This document shows, one piece after another, positions 33,143 to 39,658 of a stretch of 39,658 nt of DNA. The stretch spans positions 1-39,658 of the forward strand of contig CACWNW010000026.1 in NCBI GenBank assembly GCA_902762305.1, given 5' to 3'. The position numbers and the translations under genes were made by a program. The DNA comes from Fibrobacter succinogenes. Its GTDB lineage: Bacteria; Fibrobacterota; Fibrobacteria; Fibrobacterales; Fibrobacteraceae. Under the pieces are notes generated by a model. That model was given only the letters and a program-made list of their open reading frames with translations, made no database searches and had not been told where the DNA came from. How positions within the stretch are numbered: the first letter of the stretch is position 1; the number at the start of each line of letters is the position of its first letter.

Positions 33143-33792
33143 GGGTTCTTGCGGGGCCTGCCGCGCGGGCGCTTCACCGGGGTGCCGTCTTCCGCGACCG
33201 CGGGTGCCACGGTCTTGTTCTTGCGGGCGAGTTCGGCACGGATTTTCTTGGCGCGTTCTTCCATGCGGATGCGTTCGAGTTCCGCGACGGAATAGACCTG
33301 CGCCTTGGCCTCGTCGGAACGCTTGGCCCCGAACGAGCCCCTGAGCACGCGACCCGACGACGGGACTGCGGGCGGAGTGAACTTCGGTTCTTTCTTTACC
33401 GGAGCCGGGACGGGGGCCTCGTCCACATGGCGGTCCCTGTGGAAAGCGGCGCTGAACAGCGATTCGAGCTTTTTGCGGGCGAAGGACGGCTGCTTCTTGC
33501 GGAAGCCCTCCTCCCCCTTCGGTTCGCCGCTCTTCGCGGACACATGCTGTATGGGAGCCTGCTGGCGCGAACCGGCGCGCGCGATACCCGCACCGATCTG
33601 CGACATGGTAGCGAGTTCCTTGTTCATCTTGCGGCGCATTCTTTCGCGTTTCGAGGGCCTGGCGGCCGCACGGCGGCGCCTTTCGGAGTCTTCGCGCTCC
33701 GACATCTGCAAAATTTCTTCATTGGAAGGGCCGCGAAGTTCGGGCGGGACCTCAATTACATCACTATATAAGGAGCCGTTTTCAGTAGCCAT
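33118..33792 (-). CDS. Basic AT-hook protein, function unknown
   Basis: A 224-aa, highly charged, probably unstructured protein: Arg/Lys-rich stretches near 37-58, Pro-rich segments near 125-145, and a C-terminal KRPRGRPRK, which is a textbook AT-hook that inserts in the minor groove of AT-rich DNA. No enzymatic domain is seen. It may be a nucleoid-associated protein or xenogene silencer; this is inference. It is divergent from the AlkD-like gene, sharing an AT-rich 147-bp region. Its 3' end is formed by the last repeats of the 20-bp array. Confidence 0.65.
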   Translation of the reverse strand: MATENGSLYSDVIEVPPELRGPSNEEILQMSEREDSERRRRAAARPSKRERMRRKMNKELATMSQIGAGIARAGSRQQAPIQHVSAKSGEPKGEEGFRKKQPSFARKKLESLFSAAFHRDRHVDEAPVPAPVKKEPKFTPPAVPSSGRVLRGSFGAKRSDEAKAQVYSVAELERIRMEERAKKIRAELARKNKTVAPAVAEDGTPVKRPRGRPRKNPLPPPEQP

Positions 33793-33939
33793 AAAGCCTT
33801 AAAAATCAAAAAATTAGCGTTGTCAAGAGTATTTTTTGTCATTTTTTTGCAAAAAAGCTTAGAAAAAATAAAAAATTTTGAAAAAAAGTTTTGTCAAGAC
33901 CTAGAAAAAAAAAACTTTTGGGACTATTTTTGTGGGGTC
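33793..33939. promoter_or_regulatory. AT-rich divergent control region
   Basis: The region between two divergent genes is almost pure A/T, with several A and T tracts and two TTGTCAAGA copies (about 33818 and 33892). It would be a natural target for an AT-hook protein. A TATTTT box (33925-33930) lies 9 nt before the AlkD-like ATG. Confidence 0.4.
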
Positions 33940-34602
33940 ATGTTAAGGTTCACTCAAGAAATACTACTTGCACTACGTGCTATCGCGAACGAAGAAGAAG
34001 CACACGAGATGTCCAAGAAGACGAGGGAACAATTCGATTTCCTCGGCATCAGGCTAGTCCCGCGGCGCGAAGTAACCTACCCGATATTCGACAGGAACCC
34101 GCCCAAAGACGACGCCGAACTCGTAGCCAGGGTCGAAGACATGTGGTCGCAGCCTTACCGCGAAATTCAGTACGCGGCATGCGATTACCTCTTCCGCCAC
34201 AAGGACCTTCTCGGCGGTCAGCACCTTAACTTCCTGAAAAAGCTTATCAAGACCCGCGCATGGAGGGATACGGTCGACACGCTCGCCGCATGCATCCTGG
34301 GCGACCTCGCCCTCAGGCTTCCCGCGCTGCGCAGCAAGATAACCGCATGGATTCGCGACCCGAACATCTGGGTCCGCCGTAGCGCCATCATCTTCCAGAT
34401 CCAGTACAAGGACCGCACCGACTGGCCGCTGCTGCGCCAGTTCTGCCTCACTTGCGCCAAGGAAGACGACTATTATATTAGGAACGGCATCGGGCGCGCG
34501 CTCTCCGAATACGCACGCATCAACCCGACCGAAGTGCGCCGCTTCGTGCAGGACAACAGTTTTGCCGAGCAGACCACGCAAGAAATCCTGCGCCTCATCT
34601 AA
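33940..34602 (+). CDS. AlkD-like DNA alkylation repair / HEAT-repeat protein
   Basis: A 220-aa helical-repeat protein. LWS-like segments (VEDMWSQPYREIQYAACDYL), TWRDTVD-like AWRDTVDTLAA, a repeat-type WIRDPNIWVRRSAIIFQIQYK, and FIRNGIGWAL-like YYIRNGIGRALSEYARINP with a following helix are characteristic of the DNA alkylation repair (PF08713) family. These glycosylases remove N3- and N7-alkylpurines without base flipping. The ATG at 33940 is used because the longer frame to 33820 would encode an unrelated Lys/Phe-rich stretch from the AT-rich promoter. Confidence 0.85.
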   Translation: MLRFTQEILLALRAIANEEEAHEMSKKTREQFDFLGIRLVPRREVTYPIFDRNPPKDDAELVARVEDMWSQPYREIQYAACDYLFRHKDLLGGQHLNFLKKLIKTRAWRDTVDTLAACILGDLALRLPALRSKITAWIRDPNIWVRRSAIIFQIQYKDRTDWPLLRQFCLTCAKEDDYYIRNGIGRALSEYARINPTEVRRFVQDNSFAEQTTQEILRLI

Positions 34603-34623
34603 GGCAACAGCAATTTGCAATAT

Positions 34624-34648
34624 CAAGGTGGCCCGTGCGGGCCGCCTT
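34624..34648 (+). terminator. Hairpin after the AlkD-like gene
   Basis: AAGGTGGCCCG / CGGGCCGCCTT forms a very stable stem (one T-G pair); the following bases are AT-rich but without a clean U run. Confidence 0.55.
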
Positions 34649-34675
34649 ATATCATATAGTGGAGATTTGCTGGAA

Positions 34676-34875
34676 GGGGATGAAGTTGCTTCCGCGGGGA
34701 TGATTTCGCTGGCGCGGGGATGTCGTTGCTGGGGTCAAGACGAAATCGCTGAAGGCAGGATGAAATCGCTGGTACGGGGACGAAGTTGCTTCCGCGGGGA
34801 TGTCGTTGCTGAGGGCGGGATGAATTCGCAGGAATCGGGGATGTCGTTGCCGAGGAGGGATGAAGTTTCGGGTTC
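34676..34875 (+). repeat. Ten-unit tandem array, exact 20-bp period, consensus GGGGATGAARTTGCTGGNNC
   Basis: Units start at 34676, 34696, 34716, 34736, 34756, 34776, 34796, 34816, 34836 and 34856. The GATGAAGTTGCT or GATGTCGTTGCT core is kept in each. The units at 34676 and 34776 are nearly identical. A 20-bp period is not codon-compatible, so this is not a protein repeat. It fills most of the gap 34603-34984. Confidence 0.7.
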
Positions 34876-34984
34876 TTCTAGATGCAGGTTGCAAAAAGCG
34901 CGGGAAGGCGAAATGCCGGAATAAAATGCCCGCGAGGCTCGAGGGTGATTTGCCGAATCTGCGCAGCAAAGAGGACTGAGCCGC

Positions 34985-35158
34985 CTATATATTGTGGGAC
35001 TTTGTACGCGGGGTGGCCGTCTTTTTCGCACGGGGCGCAGGTTCCTTCAGCGGGAAGCTCACCCTTCCGCGCAAAACGCAGCCCGGCTCCCCCGGGTCGC
35101 ATTCCTTTTTCCGCTTGTCGCAGAACGTTCCGCGCAAATACCTGCATTCATAGCTCAT
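34985..35158 (-). CDS. Small Cys-rich protein (57 aa), unknown
   Basis: The ATG at 35158 opens MSYECRYLRGTFCDKRKKEC and continues to a basic tail. Four cysteines at positions 5, 13, 20 and 27 (spacing C-x7-C-x6-C-x6-C) suggest a small metal-binding or disulfide protein. A TATATT box (minus strand, 35166-35171) lies 7 nt before the ATG, the same layout as other probable leaderless genes here. I do not recognise the family. The longer frame to 35314 has no supporting start. Confidence 0.5.
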   Translation of the reverse strand: MSYECRYLRGTFCDKRKKECDPGEPGCVLRGRVSFPLKEPAPRAKKTATPRTKSHNI

Positions 35159-35368
35159 GCAGATGAATATAATTATTCCTGCGGCCTCCCGAAGTAAAGG
35201 GATTGCCGGCAGCGTGTTTCGCAGCTGCCTCCGGAGCGGCAAACCGCACAGGCCGGGCTGCGGAAGGCTTGATTCGTGCAATTTCCGCCATCTTGTAGAC
35301 TCCACCATCGCCATCCGCCTGCAGGTGGCAAGATTCGCGCGGTACAGCGGGCGATTTTCAGGTTTTTC

Positions 35369-35430
35369 ACCGCCTGCGGGGCCTATTTTCGGGATTTTTA
35401 CCGCCTGCGGGGCCTGTTTTCGAAATTTTG
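35369..35430 (+). repeat. Two 31-nt direct repeats
   Basis: ACCGCCTGCGGGGCCT begins both units (35369 and 35400), each followed by a TTTTCG-containing tail. They lead straight into the first 38-nt palindrome. Confidence 0.65.
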
Positions 35431-35668
35431 GCGGACTAAAAGCGCATTTTCGGGAATTTGGTCAGCCGCTTTATTACTTTATTCACAAATTTTACTGTAT
35501 ACGCGGCAGACCAAAAGCAGGTTTTCCGCAGTTTAGTCAGCCATTTTCGCGATATCCATGAGCAGCGCCCCTGCGGGCATCAAATTTACGACACTTTTCG
35601 ACACAAAACCGCATACTTTGTTCAAAATGCGGCTGACTAAAACCGCATTTTTCCGCTTTTAGTCAGCC
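35430..35668 (+). repeat. Three 38-nt palindromic elements (GGCTGACTAAAA...TTTAGTCAGCC)
   Basis: Copies at 35430-35467, 35505-35542 and 35631-35668 are all exactly 38 nt. Each has arms of the GGCTGACTAAAA / TTTTAGTCAGCC type around a 14-15-nt centre containing a TTTTCSG-like core. The third copy has perfect 12-nt arms; the others differ by a few bases. The stretch between copies has no gene. Confidence 0.75.
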
Positions 35669-35734
35669 ACTTTTCTGCATTTTGCCCTATTTCCCATGCA
35701 GAACCCCCCAAAAAGTCAGCAAAAACGCTCCCTG

Positions 35735-35995
35735 CGCGCATCCACCCCCAAAAAACGCCCGCGGCACGGCACCAGCGGCGCGTTTTTCAGCCCGCAATCA
35801 ACCCGCATCACACCCCAAAAACACCCGCGGCACATTTCTCGCCCCGCAATCAGCCCGCATCCCGACACCGGCGGCACAATCCTCCCTACTCGCGACACCC
35901 GAGGAGCATTCCTCAGCCAGCGACTAACCAGCATCCGGCCCGCGGCTCATTCCTCACCCCGCAATTCACCGGCATCCAGCCCGCATCCGCCCCGC
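35735..35995. repeat. Degenerate GCGGG-rich array with a ~52-bp period
   Basis: On the minus strand GATGCGGGYTGATTGCGGG recurs with about 52-bp spacing, with subunits 11, 19 and 22 bp apart. No credible gene is present from 35159 to 36065; this array, the palindromes and the 31-nt repeats fill it. Confidence 0.45.
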
Positions 35996-36052
35996 TTTCC
36001 CGCAACCCGCAAACAGCCAGCGCCCCCTCAAATACGTTTTCTCCCTCTTTAC

Positions 36053-36058
36053 TATATT
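36053..36058 (+). promoter_or_regulatory. TATATT -10 box 7 nt before the malQ ATG
   Basis: TATATT followed by 7 nt and ATG, without a Shine-Dalgarno sequence or a good -35 at 17 nt. It suggests a leaderless malQ mRNA. Confidence 0.5.
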
Positions 36059-36065
36059 TACCCAC

Positions 36066-38039
36066 ATGCGTTACGGTGATATTTCTTCCTTCCAGAGCGG
36101 CGTTGCCGTTCCCCTCTTCAGTCTCCGCAGCAGAGCCGGCATCGGCATCGGCGAATACCTCGACCTCATCCCGTTTGCCAAGTGGTGCAGGATGTGCGAC
36201 TTCGACATCATCCAGCTCCTGCCGGTAAACGACACGGGCGCCGAAGCCAGCCCCTACAGCGCGCGGAGTGCCTTCGCGCTGAACCCGGTTTTCATCAACA
36301 TCCAGTCGGTGCAAGGTTCCGGCGAATTCGAGAACGAAATCGAAGAAGCGAAGTCCGAATTCGACCACCAGACGAAAATCGACTACTACAAGATTTCCAC
36401 ATGGAAGCGCACGATGATGCGCCGCATCTTCGACAACCGCTACGACCAGATAAAGAAGGACAAGGAACTCGCGAAATGGATTGACAACAATCCGTGGGCC
36501 AAGGCCTACTGCGCCTACAGCATGCTCAAGGCGCAGAACGGAGAATCCAGCTGGAAAGACTGGAAAAAATTTCGCGAGCCCACCGAAGAAGACCTCGACA
36601 AACTCTGGACCAAGCACCACAAGGATATCTTATACCAGGCCTGGATGCAGTTCGTTGCCGAGCTGCAGTTCTCCGCGGCCGTGGGCGAAGCCACCAAGCT
36701 CGGCGTCCACATCAAGGGCGACATTCCTATCCTCATCAACGAGGACAGCGCCGACGTCTGGGCAAACCGCAACTACTTCTCGCTCGACGACCGCGCGGGT
36801 GCACCTCCTGACATGTTCAGCTACAGCGGGCAGAACTGGGGATTCCCCACCTACCGCTGGGATGTCCTCGAAAAAGACGGATTCCGCTGGTGGAAAAGCC
36901 GCCTCGCGCAGGCAAGCAAGTTCTACCACGCCTACCGCATCGACCACGTGCTCGGATTCTTCCGAATCTGGTCGATTCCGCAGCGCGAAGTCACAGGAAT
37001 CCTCGGGCGCTTCAACCCCTGCATTCCGCTCACGTGGGACGCCCTCCACAGCGCCGGATTCAGCCGCGCGACACTCGAATACCTGCGCAGGCCGAACTAC
37101 TCCGTGGACCAGCTCCGCGCATTCCTCGGCGATGAGACCGAAAACCTCGTCTCGGTCTACTTCGAAAGCCTGCCGAACGAGCCTACCCGTTTCGTGTTCA
37201 AGCCGGAGTTCTACAACGAACGCGCCATCACGACCCTCGACGAGCCGCAGAACGTGAAGGACGCGCTCCTCAAGGTCTACTGGAACCGCATCTTCATCCC
37301 GGCGGGCGACGAGAATACTTTCTACCCGTTTTGGTACTGGTACAACCAGCCCGTACTCGGTACGCTCCCGCAGTACGAGCAGGACAAGCTCAAAGACATC
37401 ATCCACGCGAACGAAGCCGCACAGGAAGGCCTCTGGGAGGCGAACGCGACGAAACTGCTCACCGTGCTCGCGAAAGAGACCGACATGCTCGTATGCGCCG
37501 AAGACCTCGGTGCAGTCCCGAACTGCGTGCCCGTGGTACTCAAGAAGCTCAACATCCTTTCGCTGCGCATCGAACGCTGGGCCCGCAACTGGAACGCACC
37601 GTATTCGCCGTACTACGAAATGGCGGAATACCCGCGCCTCTCCGTGTGCACCACGAGCTGCCACGACACCTCGAGCCTCCGCGGGCTCTGGGAAGAGAAG
37701 GACTTCGACCGCGAACTGTACTGGGCTCACGCACAGATGACCGGCAGGGCGCCCGAAAAGCTCACCCCGCCGGTGGTCCGCGACATCATCGCGCACGTGT
37801 TCTCGTCGAACAGCATGTTCTGCATCTTGCCGGTGCAGGACTACTTCGCGCTCTCCTCGACGCTTTGCGAAATCCCGCCCGAAGAAGAACGCGTGAATAT
37901 TCCGGGAACCGTCGGCGGCAACAACTGGACTTACAGGCTTCCGCTTACGGTCGACGATCTCGAGACCTTCACTGCGCTGAACTCCGAAATCCGCAAGCTG
38001 GTCGACACCCGCAGGCGCCGCCCCATGTGGAAGATTTAA
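36066..38039 (+). CDS. malQ: 4-alpha-glucanotransferase (GH77, amylomaltase)
   Basis: A 657-aa GH77 enzyme. The N-terminus has the usual SRAGIGIGEYLDL and IIQLLPVNDTG; the substrate loop has SPYSARSAFALNP. Catalytic residues are visible as YRIDHVLGFFR (nucleophile Asp), CAEDLGAVP (acid/base Glu) and SCHDTSSLRGLW (third Asp). It moves maltooligosaccharide segments between chains in maltodextrin and glycogen turnover. The GH13 gene 104 nt downstream is a natural partner. The ATG at 36066 is supported by its conserved N-terminus and the TATATT box. Confidence 0.95.
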   Translation: MRYGDISSFQSGVAVPLFSLRSRAGIGIGEYLDLIPFAKWCRMCDFDIIQLLPVNDTGAEASPYSARSAFALNPVFINIQSVQGSGEFENEIEEAKSEFDHQTKIDYYKISTWKRTMMRRIFDNRYDQIKKDKELAKWIDNNPWAKAYCAYSMLKAQNGESSWKDWKKFREPTEEDLDKLWTKHHKDILYQAWMQFVAELQFSAAVGEATKLGVHIKGDIPILINEDSADVWANRNYFSLDDRAGAPPDMFSYSGQNWGFPTYRWDVLEKDGFRWWKSRLAQASKFYHAYRIDHVLGFFRIWSIPQREVTGILGRFNPCIPLTWDALHSAGFSRATLEYLRRPNYSVDQLRAFLGDETENLVSVYFESLPNEPTRFVFKPEFYNERAITTLDEPQNVKDALLKVYWNRIFIPAGDENTFYPFWYWYNQPVLGTLPQYEQDKLKDIIHANEAAQEGLWEANATKLLTVLAKETDMLVCAEDLGAVPNCVPVVLKKLNILSLRIERWARNWNAPYSPYYEMAEYPRLSVCTTSCHDTSSLRGLWEEKDFDRELYWAHAQMTGRAPEKLTPPVVRDIIAHVFSSNSMFCILPVQDYFALSSTLCEIPPEEERVNIPGTVGGNNWTYRLPLTVDDLETFTALNSEIRKLVDTRRRRPMWKI

Positions 38040-38045
38040 GTTCCG

Positions 38046-38142
38046 AGTTCTGAGTTACTAGTTACTAGTGTTATAGGCGTCTAGAAGTTACTTGACACTA
38101 GAAATTCTAGCAACTAGTAACCATTAACTAATAACTACTAAC
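38046..38142 (+). repeat. ACTAGTTACTAGT-type short direct repeats
   Basis: The intergenic stretch is made largely of TTACTAGT/AACTAGTA words. Similar words recur at 39521-39550 (CTAGTAACTAATAACTAGGAAC). Confidence 0.5.
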
Positions 38143-39423
38143 ATGTTCGCTCCTGCCTGGGTTAAAGACGCCATCTTCTACCAGATATTCCCCGACCGGT
38201 TCTGCCGTTCGGGGCGTTACCATGCGGCAGGGAAGTTCGTGCCGTGGGATACCAAGCCCACCCGCGAAAACATGTTCGGCGGAAACCTCGCCGGCATCGA
38301 AAGCAAGCTCACGTACATCAAGGGGCTAGGCGCAAACGCCATCTACCTCTGCCCGATTTTCAAGAGCAATTCGAACCACCGCTACCATACGGTGGACTAC
38401 TTCGAGATAGACCCGGTGCTCGGCACGCTCGCCGACTTCGACCGTCTGGTAGAAAAGGCCCACAGACTCGGGCTCCGCATCATCCTGGACGGAGTGTTCA
38501 ACCACTGTTCCCGCGGGTTCTTCCAGTTCAACAGCCTCATGGAACTCGGGCCCGATTCCCCCTACGTAGACTGGTTCCACGTGAAGGGCTGGCCGCTCAA
38601 CGCCTACTCGGGCAAACCGAATTACGAATGCTGGTGGAACTACCCCGCGCTCCCGAAATTCAATACCGACTGCGCCGAAGTACGCGAATACCTGTTCCGG
38701 GTCGCCGAATACTGGACAAAGCGCGGAATCGACGGCTGGCGCCTCGACGTGCCGAGCGAAATCGACGATGACAGTTTCTGGCAGGAATTCCGCAGGCGGG
38801 TCAAGCGCATCAACCGCGACGCCTATATCGTGGGCGAAATCTGGGACAACCCGGAACGCTGGCTACAGGGCGACCAATTCGACGGCGTGATGAACTACCC
38901 CTTCCGGCGCGCGGTCATGGACTACCTTTTCGAGCGGAAGGGCAGCGCAGACGAGTTCCTGCAGAGGCTCCGCGATGCATTCCCCGAGAACCGCTTCGGA
39001 GTGCAGATGAACCTGCTCGGGAGCCACGACACCACGCGCATCGCAAGCCAGAAAGGCGCAAGCATCGACCGCATTGTGGCCGCCTACACGCTCATGTTCT
39101 TCTTGCCGGGCGCGCCATGCATCTACTACGGCGACGAGCTCGGGCTCGAAGGCGGCAAGGACCCCGACTGCCGCCGCACCATTCCCTGGCAGAACCTGCC
39201 CAGGCTGAAAAAGGCCCGCATCAACGAAGTCCTGAGAGCGCTCATCCTCCTTCGGCGCGAAGAACCCGCCCTCCGGTACGGCTCGCTACATTTCGAGCGC
39301 ACGGAACATGGTTTTGCGGCAATCCGCACATACAAAGGAAAAAATTTCACGCTCGAATTATCGCTCGACGGCAAAGAAATTTCGCTCGACATGTGGCATA
39401 GTCCCGCCCCGCGCAAACGGTAG
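38143..39423 (+). CDS. GH13 alpha-amylase-family glycosidase (cyclomaltodextrinase/neopullulanase-like)
   Basis: A 426-aa GH13 catalytic domain. The four conserved regions are present: DGVFNHC, GWRLDVPSEI (nucleophile Asp), VGEIWD (acid/base Glu) and GSHDTTR. The start WVKDAIFYQIFPDRF is typical of GH13 subfamily 20, but the usual N-terminal CBM34 domain is missing and the C-terminal beta domain is short. No signal peptide is seen, so it acts in the cytoplasm on maltodextrins or glycogen fragments, alongside MalQ. Confidence 0.9.
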   Translation: MFAPAWVKDAIFYQIFPDRFCRSGRYHAAGKFVPWDTKPTRENMFGGNLAGIESKLTYIKGLGANAIYLCPIFKSNSNHRYHTVDYFEIDPVLGTLADFDRLVEKAHRLGLRIILDGVFNHCSRGFFQFNSLMELGPDSPYVDWFHVKGWPLNAYSGKPNYECWWNYPALPKFNTDCAEVREYLFRVAEYWTKRGIDGWRLDVPSEIDDDSFWQEFRRRVKRINRDAYIVGEIWDNPERWLQGDQFDGVMNYPFRRAVMDYLFERKGSADEFLQRLRDAFPENRFGVQMNLLGSHDTTRIASQKGASIDRIVAAYTLMFFLPGAPCIYYGDELGLEGGKDPDCRRTIPWQNLPRLKKARINEVLRALILLRREEPALRYGSLHFERTEHGFAAIRTYKGKNFTLELSLDGKEISLDMWHSPAPRKR

Positions 39424-39607
39424 CCCCCCGCGAAAAAAAGCAATATCGCCCCGCTCCCGGCGGCGCGACTTGCCCATACGGCCCACTTTAGGCAATCGGA
39501 CGCTTTTTATGCAGTCATTCCTAGTAACTAATAACTAGGAACTAGGAACTTTTTCTATCTTTGACCCGCAACTAAATGCGTATTAATGCCTTATTAAGGG
39601 ATTACAG
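39424..39607. other. Gap before the last gene
   Basis: Contains GC-rich sequence without a gene, then CTAGTAACTA-type repeats, and TTGACC (about 39561) as a possible -35 for the next gene; the -10 is weak. Confidence 0.35.
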
Positions 39608-39658
39608 ATGAACAAACATAAATTCGGCATGCGAGAATTCTTTATTCTCCTCGTCATT
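39608..39658 (+). CDS. Start of a gene with a hydrophobic N-terminus, cut by window edge
   Basis: The ATG at 39608 is preceded by AAGGGA and opens MNKHKFGMREFFILLVI. A basic start, Gly, then a hydrophobic run recalls a prepilin leader, but the acidic residue is at position 3 after Gly, not 5. Only 17 codons are visible, so no assignment is made. Confidence 0.5.
   Translation, partial: MNKHKFGMREFFILLVI

Noticed and set aside
33820-33939. N-terminal extension of the AlkD-like protein
   Set aside because: Encodes a Lys/Phe-rich stretch from poly-A/T promoter DNA; the internal ATG at 33940 begins the conserved fold.
32981-34875. CRISPR array
   Set aside because: The 20-bp periodic units are contiguous, without constant repeats separated by unique spacers, and no cas genes are present.
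34562-34924. 120-aa frame through the 20-bp array
   Set aside because: A 20-bp period shifts frame every unit, so the repeats are not kept as peptide repeats; no start site.
35682-36079. Proline-rich open frames upstream of malQ
   Set aside because: They come from the GC-rich repeat array, occur in two frames at once and show no start signals.
36630-37796. 388-aa minus-strand frame inside malQ
   Set aside because: Shadow of a GC-rich gene; malQ shows all GH77 catalytic motifs.

Overview
This 39.7-kb window looks like chromosomal DNA from a Gram-negative, glycan-rich bacterium, most likely Fibrobacter or a close relative. That placement is an inference. It rests on the lipopolysaccharide and O-antigen genes, the type IV pilin, the PD-(D/E)XK (Rpn) nuclease, the glycogen/maltodextrin enzymes and the recurring ATGAC-ended intergenic palindromes; no 16S gene is present. 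Flanking housekeeping DNA is GC-rich, whereas roughly 11.75-20.0 kb and 20.9-24.5 kb are clearly AT-rich, as expected for exchangeable surface-glycan genes.

Layout. 1-1140: end of a GltD/NfnL-type oxidoreductase. 1318-6669: a surface-polysaccharide operon (WecE aminotransferase, ATP-grasp ligase, Gfo/Idh/MocA oxidoreductase, ArnC/GtrB-like glycosyltransferase, Wzm permease). 6670-10990: an accessory insertion separating wzm from wzt (zinc-ribbon membrane protein, ribbon-helix-helix protein, AAA/DUF4143 ATPase, Rpn nuclease, remnants). 11064-24482: wzt and a variable glycan/phospho-decoration block (LicD, GlfT2-like galactofuranosyltransferase, a glf stump, a NYN nuclease-like gene, two GT2 enzymes, an OpgB/LtaS-like phosphoglycerol transferase, a polytopic protein and two convergent alkaline-phosphatase-fold membrane proteins). 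24545-26600: pilin, a decayed AbiE toxin-antitoxin pair and tRNA-Glu. 26678-31358: ABC transporter, ICMT-like methyltransferase, waaA, ispH and a damaged rpmB. 31562-34602: DnaQ-like exonuclease, DUF374 acyltransferase, tRNA-Cys, an AT-hook protein and an AlkD-like protein. 34603-36065: mostly repeats. 36066-39423: malQ and a GH13 amylase, then the start of another gene.

The genes fit one theme, building and exporting a surface polysaccharide: WecE makes an amino-deoxy sugar nucleotide, the GTs build the chain, Wzm/Wzt export it, LicD and the LtaS/OpgB-like enzyme probably add phospho-substituents, and WaaA and the DUF374 acyltransferase act on the Kdo-lipid A anchor.

The most notable signals are non-coding. 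Two distant loci share a promoter plus a covarying hairpin leader. Promoters are strikingly uniform (TTGAC-N17-TATATT), and several genes have TATATT only 6-9 nt before ATG, which suggests leaderless mRNAs. The NYN gene has an attenuator-like leader. An ATPase promoter carries 33-bp-spaced repeats. Two arrays with a ~20-bp period flank the AT-hook/AlkD gene pair. Three identical-length 38-nt palindromes lie before malQ, and two palindromes are inserted in frame inside a membrane protein gene. Gene damage includes rpmB, glf and abiE.
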